Below are positions 16,403 through 23,748 of a DNA stretch of 64,000 nt, one piece after another. The notes below the pieces were generated by a model. It did not search any database. It was not told the DNA's origin and worked only from the letters and a program-made list of their open reading frames with translations. The translations under genes and the position numbers were made by a program. This DNA is from Streptomyces sp. GSL17-111 (lineage in GTDB: Bacteria > Actinomycetota > Actinomycetes > Streptomycetales > Streptomycetaceae): NCBI RefSeq assembly GCF_037911585.1, contig NZ_JBAJNS010000001.1:934001-998000 (forward strand). Reading direction: 5' to 3'. The first letter of the stretch is position 1; every line of letters begins with the position of its first letter.

Positions 16403-16852
16403 GTGAACAGCGAACTGGCCGTACTAGCAGCGTCCGGCGCCACCACACTGGTCTCGCTCATGGTCACCGATTCCTGGACTCATGCCCGGGAACTCGTCGG
16501 GCGGTACCTGAACCGCACAGGCGCGGCCCCCGACACGTTCGAGGACCTGCAGGACGCGAGGACCCGGCTCCTCGTCACCGACGCCACGGAACGTGAACGA
16601 ATCGCCTGCGAGATCAGCCGTCGATACGGTGACCGTCTGCGCCGACTGGCGGAAGCCGACGCCGGAAGCGACGAAGCCCTTCGCGCATTGTTGACCTCTT
16701 TGCAGGAACTCTCGGCGGCCACGGCAGACACCTGGCGCACGGTGGACAACCACATCAGTGGGGGAGTCCAGCACGGTCCCGTAGTCCAGTCAGGCACCGT
16801 TGCGGGACTGACCTTCCACACGCATCACGTCCGTCGCACGGATCGCCAGTAG
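16403..16852 (+). CDS. Small protein with N-terminal hydrophobic helix and C-terminal Gly/Val strand motif
   Basis: A 149-residue last gene of the TIR operon. Residues 4-21 are a weakly hydrophobic helix (ELAVLAASGATTLVSLMV). Residues 45-112 are charged and probably helical or coiled (DARTRLLVTDATERERIA). Residues 117-139 carry NHISGGVQHGPVVQSGTVAG, echoing the strand motifs of the TIR and NTPase proteins of the same operon. AGGAG at 16391-16395 precedes GTG 16403 at a good distance. I do not recognise a named family. It may be an adaptor that docks the cytosolic components at the membrane (inference). Confidence 0.7.
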   Translation: MNSELAVLAASGATTLVSLMVTDSWTHARELVGRYLNRTGAAPDTFEDLQDARTRLLVTDATERERIACEISRRYGDRLRRLAEADAGSDEALRALLTSLQELSAATADTWRTVDNHISGGVQHGPVVQSGTVAGLTFHTHHVRRTDRQ

Positions 16853-16923
16853 CGCCAGCGCAGGGAGGGTGTCGTGCGCTCCGGTCCTCGGTCAACCCGT
16901 TCCTGTCGCGGCTCGGATGGTAC

Positions 16924-17010
16924 GGGCGTCGCCGCCGTCGATGCGGCGTTCACGCGCACGTCACCCACCCGATCCGGGTCGACCGCAGAGCGGGCGCGGC
17001 GCGCGCAGTG
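16924..17010. repeat. Direct repeat, right copy, bordering the TIR operon
   Basis: The partner of 10797-10883, same orientation, 75 of 87 bases identical. It begins 71 bases after the last operon stop. The region between the two copies therefore contains the five genes and their leader and nothing else. Confidence 0.8.
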
Positions 17011-17041
17011 GAACAGGCCGGGGGTACGTACGGCTGCCGCC

Positions 17042-17084
17042 GGGTTCCTGGACGGCGACGCAGCCGAAGTGGTGGGTCATCGGG
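17042..17084 (-). repeat. Decayed second copy of the 3' end of the RNA methyltransferase gene
   Basis: These 43 bases match 17877-17919 at 37 positions and share an exact 20-base core (CGAAGTGGTGGGTCATCGGG). Read on the minus strand they give PMTHHFGCVAVQEPGG, against PMTHHFECLAILEPAA at the end of the intact methyltransferase. The vapBC module lies exactly between the two copies. This suggests integration at, or duplication of, the gene's 3' end. Confidence 0.7.
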
Positions 17085-17106
17085 TCACAGCCGGGCGGCT
17101 TCCGCG

Positions 17107-17550
17107 TCAGATCGGAAGGTCGTCGGGCAGGACCCGGAACGCCTTGAACCGGCCCAGTGGGCGCACCGCTCGAAAGTCGCGACGGTCGAGCGTGAGTACG
17201 GCATCGGTGTCGTACTCGGCGGCGAGGGCCACGTTCACCGCGTCCGCGAGATCCAGATCAAGGTCGCGATACCGGGACCGCACCGACTGGGCGACACCCA
17301 GATGATCCTCCGTGATCTCCGGCAGAGCGATACGGCCCCGCCGCATCCAGTGCCGGATGTCGTCGACCGCGCTGAGCGCCGCTTCACGGCCGAGCTCGCG
17401 CGTGGCGACGTGGTCGATCTCCGCGAGCAGCAGCGGGGACATCACCAGGAGCCCGGCCGACATGATCGCCTCGTTCGACGCGTGGTGCTCCGGGTGGGCG
17501 GAGTCGAGCGCCGCGAGGAGCCCGGAGGTGTCCGCGATGACGATGATCAC
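17107..17550 (-). CDS. vapC: VapC-type PIN-domain ribonuclease toxin
   Basis: A 147-residue PIN domain. The metal-binding acidic residues are all visible: Asp7 (IADTSG), Glu44 (LLAEIDH), Asp103 (DLADAVNVALA) and Asp122 (LTLDRRDF). VapC toxins cleave tRNA or rRNA until bound by their antitoxin. The ATG overlaps the stop of the antitoxin gene (ATGA at 17547-17550). The C-terminus lies 23 bases from the decayed methyltransferase end, inside what looks like a small island. Confidence 0.88.
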   Translation of the reverse strand: MIIVIADTSGLLAALDSAHPEHHASNEAIMSAGLLVMSPLLLAEIDHVATRELGREAALSAVDDIRHWMRRGRIALPEITEDHLGVAQSVRSRYRDLDLDLADAVNVALAAEYDTDAVLTLDRRDFRAVRPLGRFKAFRVLPDDLPI

Positions 17551-17807
17551 CCGGCGGTACCCGACTCCGTCTCGCGGCCCACGGCGTCGGCGACAGCGTC
17601 ACGCACCTCGCTCTTGCCGGGAGTACGACCCGGCCCGCGGAAGGTGCGGGAGAAGAGAGGCTCGTCCCAGACACGGTTGGCCATGGCCGCGAGATGGATG
17701 CCCTGGCGGATGATCTCGGCCTCGCTGACGCCGCGCCGCTTGGCGGCTTCCTTGATGATCGCGAGATCTTCCGGATCGGCGTAGACGTTGGTTCGCTTCA
17801 TAGACAT
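17547..17807 (-). CDS. vapB: VapB-type ribbon-helix-helix antitoxin
   Basis: An 86-residue protein. Residues 1-45 form a ribbon-helix-helix (KRTNVYADPEDLAIIKEAA, then GVSEAEIIRQGIHLAA) for operator binding. The tail (WDEPLFSRTFRGPGRTPG) is the probable toxin-neutralising segment. ATG 17807 is preferred over one further out; a second ATG at 17801 is equally possible, and no clear ribosome site separates them. The promoter just upstream (around 17810-17870) is expected to be autoregulated by the VapBC complex. Confidence 0.82.
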   Translation of the reverse strand: MSMKRTNVYADPEDLAIIKEAAKRRGVSEAEIIRQGIHLAAMANRVWDEPLFSRTFRGPGRTPGKSEVRDAVADAVGRETESGTAG

Positions 17808-17858
17808 GTACCACGAATAGCACATGTACCGCAGCGGCGTACGCGGCGAGACCGCGGT

Positions 17859-19217
17859 TCAGGCGCCCTTCGCTGCGGGTTCAAGGATGGCGAGGCACTC
17901 GAAGTGGTGGGTCATCGGGAAGAGGTCGAAGGCGCGGAGGAAGCGGACGCGGTAGCCGGACTCGGCGAAGTAGCCGAGGTCGCGGGCCAGGGCGGCGGGG
18001 TCGCAGGCGACGTAGGCCATGCGGCGCGGGTTCAGGGCGGTGAGGAGCTTCACCGTGTCGCGGCCCGCGCCGGAGCGCGGCGGGTCGAGGACGACGACGT
18101 CGGCCTCGGTGATGCCGGTGGCGGGCAGGACGCGGTCGACGCGGCCGTGCTCGACGCGGACGCGGTCGAAGTCGGCGAGGTTGTGGCGGGCGTCCTCGAC
18201 GGCGCGCTTGCCGGACTCGATCCCGAGGACGGCGCCCTCGGGGCCGATGCGGTCGGCCAGGGCGCCCGCGAAGAGGCCGACGCCGCAGTAGAGGTCGAGC
18301 GCCGTCTCGCCCTTGCGGGGGGTAAGGCCGCGCATGACGGCGTCCACCAGGAGGTCGGCGGCGGCGGTGTGGACCTGCCAGAAGCCGCCCGCGCCGACGC
18401 GCCAGGTGCGGCCGTCGGCCCGCTCGCGGACGAAGGGTCGGCCGTGCACGCGGTGGACGGCGCGGCTGCCGCTGCGCCCCCGGGGTTCCTCGGCCCGCAG
18501 GACGGAGACGGGCCGGTCGAGCTCGACGAGCGGTAGCCGGCCGCCGGGCTCGGGGGTGAGGATGACCTGCCGGTCGGTGGAGCCGCTGGCGGCGATCGCG
18601 TCGATGGAGGCGATCTGCGGCCAGGTGCGCCGCTCGATGCCCAGTTCGCTGATTTCCTCGGCCGCGATGAGGCAGTGGTCGACGGGCTCGACCTCGTGGG
18701 ATCGGTGCCGGCGGAACCCGGCGTGCCCGTCGGCGTCGACGGCGTACTGGACGCGGGTGCGCCAGGCGGGGACCTCTCCGGCGGGCAGCTTGTCGCCGGG
18801 GACGGGTTCGACGGTGCCGTCCCAGGAGACGTCCTCGGGCGTGAGGCCGGCGAGGCGCGCCAGCTGCTCGGTGAGGACGTCGGCCTTGAGCCGCCGCTGG
18901 GCGCCGGGCTTGGCGTGCTGCCAGTCGCAGCCACCGCAGCGGCCGGGGCCGGAGAAGGGGCAGGGCGCCTCGACGCGGTCCTTGGACGCCTCGATGATCT
19001 CCACGGCGTCGGCGCGCAGGAAGCGGGAGTCCTCGTGGCCCTCGGTGACGCGGGCGACGACGCGCTCGCCGGGGAGGGCGTGCCGCACGAACAGCACCCG
19101 GCCCTCCTCGGTACGGGCGACGCAGTGGCCGCCGTGCGCGACCGGTCCGACCTCGACCTCGTACGCGTGGCCGGTCAGCGGTGCGGGGCTCGTCCCCCGG
19201 GAGTCTTCGGTGGGCAT
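17859..19217 (-). CDS. Class I SAM-dependent RNA (uracil-5) methyltransferase, TrmA/RlmCD family
   Basis: A 452-residue enzyme that methylates C5 of uridine in rRNA or tRNA. It has an N-terminal TRAM domain (about 15-75), an iron-sulfur cysteine cluster Cys86, Cys94, Cys97 (CPFSGPGRCGGCDWQH), the SAM motif LDLYCGVGLFAGALADR, the motif IV segment LDPPRSGAGRD, the catalytic Cys405 (YVACDP) and the terminal Glu440 (HHFECLAILE). ATG 19217 starts the TRAM domain. It corresponds by synteny to the methyltransferase next to the TrkA pair in mycobacteria. Its last 43 bases are duplicated beyond vapBC. Confidence 0.9.
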   Translation of the reverse strand: MPTEDSRGTSPAPLTGHAYEVEVGPVAHGGHCVARTEEGRVLFVRHALPGERVVARVTEGHEDSRFLRADAVEIIEASKDRVEAPCPFSGPGRCGGCDWQHAKPGAQRRLKADVLTEQLARLAGLTPEDVSWDGTVEPVPGDKLPAGEVPAWRTRVQYAVDADGHAGFRRHRSHEVEPVDHCLIAAEEISELGIERRTWPQIASIDAIAASGSTDRQVILTPEPGGRLPLVELDRPVSVLRAEEPRGRSGSRAVHRVHGRPFVRERADGRTWRVGAGGFWQVHTAAADLLVDAVMRGLTPRKGETALDLYCGVGLFAGALADRIGPEGAVLGIESGKRAVEDARHNLADFDRVRVEHGRVDRVLPATGITEADVVVLDPPRSGAGRDTVKLLTALNPRRMAYVACDPAALARDLGYFAESGYRVRFLRAFDLFPMTHHFECLAILEPAAKGA

Positions 19218-19319
19218 GGCGGTGAGAGCTCCAGGGGGCGGGGGTGGAAAGCGACGGCAGCCGTTCAGTCTAGTGCCCCGTGGGGGTCGGTGTTGCATGC
19301 GCGGGGGCGGCGGTCGAGC

Positions 19320-20855
19320 ATGGGGCGCGTGAACGACGAACCGCAGCGGGTGCTGGTGACGGGAGCGAGCGGCTACGTGGGGGGCCGGCTCGTGCCGGAG
19401 CTGCTGGCCGCCGGGTACCGGGTGCGGTGCCTGGCGCGGAGCCCGAAGAAGCTCCGCGACCACCCGTGGGCCGGTGACGTCGAGGTGGTGCGCGGGGACG
19501 TGACGGACGAGGAGTCCGTACGGGCCGCCCTGTCGGACATGGACGTGGCGTACTACCTGGTGCACGCCCTCGGGAGTGGCCGGGACTTCGAGCGGACGGA
19601 CGGCCTGGCCGCGCGGATCTTCGGGCGGGCGTGCCGGGACGCGGGGGTGCGGCGCCTGGTGTACCTGGGTGGGCTGACGCCCTCCGGCGTCCCCGAGGAG
19701 GAGCTGTCGCCGCATCTGCGCTCGCGGGCCGAGGTGGGGCGCATCCTGCTGGACTCCGGGGTGCCGACGGCGGTGCTGCGCGCGGCGGTGGTGATCGGCT
19801 CCGGTTCGGCGTCGTTCGAGATGCTGCGGTACCTCACCGAGCGGCTGCCGGTGATGGTGACGCCGAGCTGGGTGGGCACGCGGGTGCAGCCGATCGCCGT
19901 GGGAGACGTCCTGCGCTACCTCGTCGGCAGTGCGGCCCTGCCGGAGGACGTCAGCCGGACGTTCGACATCGGTGGGCCGGACGTGCTGACGTACCGGGAG
20001 ATGATGCAGCGGTACGCGGCCATCGCCGGGCTGCCGCGTCGGTTCATCGTCCCGGTGCCGGTTCTGACACCCCGGCTGTCGAGCCACTGGATCGGGCTGG
20101 TCACGCCGGTGCCGGCCTCGATCGCGAAGCCGCTGGCGGAGTCGCTGAAACACGAGGTGGTGTGCGCGGAGTCGGACATCCAGCGGTACGTGCCGCCGCC
20201 TGCGGAGGGGCTGCTCGGGCTGGACGCGGCGCTGCGGCTGGCCCTGCAGCGGATCAGGGACGCGCGGGTGGACACCCGCTGGTCGTCGGCCGCCGTGCCG
20301 GGGGCGCCCAGTGATCCGCTGCCGACCGACCCGGGGTGGGCGGGCGGCAGCCTCTACACCGACCGGCGGGAGCGGACGGTGCACGCGCCCGCCGAGGTGC
20401 TGTGGCACGTCGTGGAGGGCATCGGCGGCGAGAACGGTTGGTACTCCTTCCCACTGGCGTGGGCGCTGCGGGGCTGGCTGGACCGGCTCGTGGGGGGCGT
20501 CGGGCTGCGGCGTGGGCGGCGGGACGCGGAGCGGCTCCGGGCGGGTGACTCGCTGGACTTCTGGCGGGTGGAGGAGGTGGAGCGTGGACGGCTGCTGCGG
20601 CTGCGCGCCGAGATGCGGCTGCCGGGGCTGGCCTGGCTGGAACTGGAGGTGCGGGAGGACGGACAGGGGCGCGCGCGCTACGCCCAGCGCGCCATCTTCC
20701 ACCCCCACGGGCTGGCCGGTCATCTCTACTGGTGGTCGGTGAGCCCCTTCCACGCCCTGGTGTTCGGCGGGATGGCCCGCAACATCGCCCGGGCGGCCGA
20801 GCGCGCGGCGGTCACGGCGCACCTGGGTGGCGGAGAATCGCCTCACAGCGGGTAG
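19320..20855 (+). CDS. NAD(P)-binding SDR-like protein with C-terminal DUF2867 domain
   Basis: A 511-residue protein. Residues about 10-250 are an extended-SDR Rossmann fold (VLVTGASGYVGGRLVPELLA, YYLVHALGSG). Residues about 335-500 form a DUF2867 domain of the START-like type (RTVHAPAEVLWHVVEGIGG, FWRVEEVERGRLL, GLAWLELEV). The combination is common in actinobacteria. The substrate is unknown; a quinone or lipid reductase role is possible. ATG 19320 is used; GTG 19329 is an alternative with GGGG just before it. In other actinobacteria an APC permease often occupies the place next to the TrkA pair. Confidence 0.82.
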   Translation: MGRVNDEPQRVLVTGASGYVGGRLVPELLAAGYRVRCLARSPKKLRDHPWAGDVEVVRGDVTDEESVRAALSDMDVAYYLVHALGSGRDFERTDGLAARIFGRACRDAGVRRLVYLGGLTPSGVPEEELSPHLRSRAEVGRILLDSGVPTAVLRAAVVIGSGSASFEMLRYLTERLPVMVTPSWVGTRVQPIAVGDVLRYLVGSAALPEDVSRTFDIGGPDVLTYREMMQRYAAIAGLPRRFIVPVPVLTPRLSSHWIGLVTPVPASIAKPLAESLKHEVVCAESDIQRYVPPPAEGLLGLDAALRLALQRIRDARVDTRWSSAAVPGAPSDPLPTDPGWAGGSLYTDRRERTVHAPAEVLWHVVEGIGGENGWYSFPLAWALRGWLDRLVGGVGLRRGRRDAERLRAGDSLDFWRVEEVERGRLLRLRAEMRLPGLAWLELEVREDGQGRARYAQRAIFHPHGLAGHLYWWSVSPFHALVFGGMARNIARAAERAAVTAHLGGGESPHSG

Positions 20856-20911
20856 CGTTACGGTGTTTACCGAGGTGATCGCAGCAGGGGAAGGTGCGGG
20901 GTAGCGGCCTC

Positions 20912-21589
20912 ATGCACATCGTCATCATGGGGTGCGGCCGAGTGGGCGCCGCACTCTCCAGAACCCTGGAGAACCAGGGCCACACCGTCGCCATCATCGA
21001 CCGCGACCCCACGGCGTTCCGCAGGCTCGGCTCCGGTTTCGGCGGTCGGCGGGTGACGGGTGTCGGCTTCGACCAGGACACCCTGCGTGACGCGGGCATC
21101 GAGGACGCGGGCGCGTTCGCGGCCGTGAGCAGCGGTGACAACTCCAACATCATCGCCGCCCGGGTGGCGCGCGAGATGTTCGGCGTGCAGAACGTCGCCG
21201 CCCGCATCTACGACCCGCGCCGCGCCGAGGTCTACCAGCGGCTGGGCATTCCGACGGTCGCCACCGTGCGGTGGACGGCCGACCAGATGCTGCGGCGGCT
21301 GCTGCCCGCCGGCGCCGAGCCGCTCTGGCTCGACCCCACGGGCGGGGTGCAGCTCGCCGAGGTGCACGTCTCGCCGGAGTGGTTCGGCCACGCCGCGGCC
21401 CGGTTGGAGGCCGAGGCGGGCGTGCGGATCGCGTTCATCACCCGGCTGGGCGAGGCCATACTGCCCGACCCGCAGGCCGTGTTGCAGGAGGGCGACCTGG
21501 TGCACGTGATGATGCGCAGCCAGCAGGTCGGCGAGGTGGAGGCCGTCTTCGACCGGGGGCCGGACGAGGCAGGGGAGCACCAGCGGTGA
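20912..21589 (+). CDS. TrkA-family potassium regulator, first of pair (CeoB-like)
   Basis: A 225-residue soluble protein with an N-terminal RCK Rossmann domain (MHIVIMGCGRVGAAL, then IDRDP) and a C-terminal TrkA-C domain (from about 140, VQLAEVHVSPEWFGH). It binds NAD(H)/ATP and gates a K+ transporter. It is the counterpart of mycobacterial CeoB. The membrane Trk/Ktr subunit is not in the window. ATG 20912 starts directly at the first Rossmann strand. It overlaps the next gene by GTGA. Confidence 0.9.
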   Translation: MHIVIMGCGRVGAALSRTLENQGHTVAIIDRDPTAFRRLGSGFGGRRVTGVGFDQDTLRDAGIEDAGAFAAVSSGDNSNIIAARVAREMFGVQNVAARIYDPRRAEVYQRLGIPTVATVRWTADQMLRRLLPAGAEPLWLDPTGGVQLAEVHVSPEWFGHAAARLEAEAGVRIAFITRLGEAILPDPQAVLQEGDLVHVMMRSQQVGEVEAVFDRGPDEAGEHQR

Positions 21590-22275
21590 GAGTCGCGATT
21601 GCCGGAGCGGGCGCGGTGGGCCGGTCGATCGCCGGTGAGCTGCTGGAGAACGGGCACGAGGTCCTGCTCATCGACAAGGCGCCGAGCGCCATCGCCGTGG
21701 AGCGGGTGCCGCTGGCGGAGTGGCTGCTGGCGGACGCCTGCGAGATCTCCGCTCTGGACGAGGCCGCCCTCCAGCGCTGCAACGTCGTGATCGCCGCGAC
21801 GGGTGACGACAAGGTCAACCTCGTGGTCTCCCTGCTCAGCAAGACGGAGTACGGCGTGCCGCGCGTGGTCGCGCGCGTCAACAACCCCAAGAACGAGTGG
21901 CTCTTCAACGAGGCGTGGGGGGTGGACGTCGCCGTCTCCACGCCGCGCCTGATGTCGGCGCTGGTCGAGGAGGCCGTCAGCGTCGGCGACCTGGTCCGGC
22001 TGCTCCGCTTCAGCCAGGGTGACGCCAACCTCGTCGAGTTGACGCTCGCCCCCGAGGCGGCTCTGGCGGGCACGCGGGTGGGCGACGTCGGATGGCCCGA
22101 GGACACGGCGCTGGTGACGATCATCCGGGGCTCGCGGGTCCTGACGCCCCGCCCGGAGGACGTGCTGGAGGCGGGCGACGAACTGCTCTTCGTGGCCGCC
22201 CCGGCCCGTGAACAGGAGCTGGAGGAGCTGCTGTCCGTGCGCCGGGAGCACGGTGACGCCGACGCCCCGCAGTGA
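21586..22275 (+). CDS. TrkA-family potassium regulator, second of pair (CeoC-like)
   Basis: A 229-residue protein. The RCK domain starts with VAIAGAGAVGRSIAGELL and IDKAP; the conserved turn VARVNNPKNEWLF lies near 98-110. TrkA-C follows (LVELTLAPEAALAGTRVG). GTG 21586 overlaps the stop of the first copy, so the two are made together and probably form a heteromeric ring. The location next to kdpDE (1.5 kb downstream) groups potassium functions here. Confidence 0.9.
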   Translation: MRVAIAGAGAVGRSIAGELLENGHEVLLIDKAPSAIAVERVPLAEWLLADACEISALDEAALQRCNVVIAATGDDKVNLVVSLLSKTEYGVPRVVARVNNPKNEWLFNEAWGVDVAVSTPRLMSALVEEAVSVGDLVRLLRFSQGDANLVELTLAPEAALAGTRVGDVGWPEDTALVTIIRGSRVLTPRPEDVLEAGDELLFVAAPAREQELEELLSVRREHGDADAPQ

Positions 22276-22335
22276 CCTCCGGGCCGCCGCTCCACCGGGC
22301 TCCCGGGTGAGGACGCGGGGTCGGCGGAACGGGCC

Positions 22336-22358
22336 CGGCCCGCGTGCTCAGCGGGCCG
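22336..22358. terminator. Hairpin between convergent trkA-like and DUF3159 genes
   Basis: CGGCCCGC (22336-22343) pairs with GCGGGCCG (22351-22358) around a seven-base loop that includes the DUF3159 stop codon. It can serve both converging transcripts. Confidence 0.55.
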
Positions 22359-23223
22359 AGTCGCCCTCGGCGGCGGCCGCAGCGGCGCGCTCGCGTTCCT
22401 CCTCCGCCTCCATCTCGGCGAAGACGTCGATGGGCGCCGGGGCCTTGGCGAGGAAGATCCAGGTCAGGTACACGCACAGCAGGAACGGCGGAATGCCGAG
22501 CGCGACGCGCAGCCAGCCGAGCTGGGTGGCGTCCCCCCAGAGGTAGATGGGGAAGGTGATGGCCGACTTCCCCAGCAGGACCAGACCCCAGGCGTAGCTG
22601 GCCTTGGTGTAGGCCTTCTTGCGGCCCGGGTTGCGGGTGCGCCACGACATGTTCTCCCGGAACAGCGGGCCGAGGACGATCCCCAGGAGGGGCACGCCCG
22701 CCGCGGCGGTGACCAGGTACGCGACGGCCAGCCCCAGGGTGTAGAGCATGCCGGGCAGGTAGAAGTTCTTGGCGTCGCCGGACATCATCGCGAAGACGGC
22801 GCCGAACGCGACGCCGAAGACGCCGCCGAAGGCGTGCTTGAGCGTGCCCTTGCTCAGCAGCCGCAGCACGGCCATGAGCGCGGACAGGCTCAGGGCGGCG
22901 ATGGCGGAGACGTGGATGTCCCGGTTGATCGTGTAGCTCAGGACGAAGACGAGCCCGGGCACGGTCGTCTCGACCATGCCGCGTGCGCCGCCGAAGGCGT
23001 CGAGCATGGCGGCCTTCGTGACGTCGTGGCTGCCGGTGTCGTGACCGCCGGTGCCGGAGGCCTCGGTTCCGGCGGCTTCGGTTCCGGCGGCTTCGGTTCC
23101 GGCGGCCGGGGAGTTCCCGTCGCCGGGGCCGTCACCGGGCCTGTCGCCGGGCCCGGCTCCGTCGGCCGGTGGCACGGCGCCGGTTCCCGCGTCGTGCGCC
23201 GCCGGTTTGTCGAGTGAGGTCAC
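22348..23223 (-). CDS. DUF3159 family membrane protein
   Basis: A 291-residue protein with a disordered acidic/Ala-Gly-Thr N-terminus (1-70, with three AAGTE-like repeats) followed by about six membrane helices (MVETTVPGLVFVLSYTINRD, GGVFGVAFGAVFAMMSG, MLYTLGLAVAYLVTAAAG). A charged C-terminus (AEMEAEEERERAAAAA) ends it. The family is restricted to actinobacteria and sits in the conserved TrkA/OB-fold/dut block. Function unknown. ATGA overlap with the upstream OB-fold gene shows co-expression. Confidence 0.85.
   Translation of the reverse strand: MTSLDKPAAHDAGTGAVPPADGAGPGDRPGDGPGDGNSPAAGTEAAGTEAAGTEASGTGGHDTGSHDVTKAAMLDAFGGARGMVETTVPGLVFVLSYTINRDIHVSAIAALSLSALMAVLRLLSKGTLKHAFGGVFGVAFGAVFAMMSGDAKNFYLPGMLYTLGLAVAYLVTAAAGVPLLGIVLGPLFRENMSWRTRNPGRKKAYTKASYAWGLVLLGKSAITFPIYLWGDATQLGWLRVALGIPPFLLCVYLTWIFLAKAPAPIDVFAEMEAEEERERAAAAAAEGDSAR
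23061..23105. repeat. 15-bp tandem repeat in the DUF3159 gene
   Basis: Three consecutive copies of a unit close to CTTCGGTTCCGGCGG, encoding repeated A-G-T-E-A in the disordered N-terminus. The number of units is likely to vary between strains and does not touch the membrane domain. Confidence 0.8.
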
Positions 23224-23630
23224 CCGTTACTCCTGTCCCAGGGTCGGAGCTCGTACTTCGGGTTGAACAGCACCCGGCGTCCGCGGTTCATGGCGATGCG
23301 GCCGGAGGCGATCAACGTACGGCCCGGCTCGATGCCCGCGATGGCCTGGCGACCCAGCCACACGACGTCCAGCGAGTCGGAACCGTCGAAGAGCTCGGCC
23401 TCCAGCGCGGGCATACCGGCCCGGGGCCGGAGTGTAACGGTACGCAGCGTCCCGGTCACCTTGACGATCTGCCGGTCGCCGCAGTCGCAGATCTTGGTGC
23501 AGCCCCGCAGCGCCTCCTCGGCGGCCTGCTCGTCCTGCTGCCGTGACGCTCCGTCACCGGGGGCGAACCGGTCGAGGAAGCGCCGTATACGGCCGGTGCT
23601 GCGCTTCTCGGAGTCGTGGACACCGCTCAT
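23220..23630 (-). CDS. OB-fold nucleic-acid-binding domain protein
   Basis: A 136-residue protein. Residues about 50-130 form an OB fold (IVKVTGTLRTVTLRP, LEAELFDGSDSLDVVWLGR, RTLIASGRIAMNRGRRVLFN). A CxC-x-C-like cluster (GCTKICDCGD) precedes it. Its orthologue is a fixed neighbour of DUF3159 and the TrkA pair across actinobacteria. It probably binds single-stranded nucleic acid; target unknown. The stop overlaps the DUF3159 start (ATGA). Confidence 0.85.
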   Translation of the reverse strand: MSGVHDSEKRSTGRIRRFLDRFAPGDGASRQQDEQAAEEALRGCTKICDCGDRQIVKVTGTLRTVTLRPRAGMPALEAELFDGSDSLDVVWLGRQAIAGIEPGRTLIASGRIAMNRGRRVLFNPKYELRPWDRSNG

Positions 23631-23748
23631 ACGGGTCAGCGTACCCGTGGTCGCGGGCCGCTCCTAAGGCCCGGTGAGGAGCGTCACCGGGGCTCACGGG
23701 AGCACGCCGGGCCGCCCGTCCCGGGGGGTGTGCGCCGGTCACCGGGCG

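Noticed and set aside
10797..17010. Insertion sequence or composite transposon explanation for the repeats
   Set aside because: No transposase, no terminal inverted repeats; the repeats are direct and imperfect.
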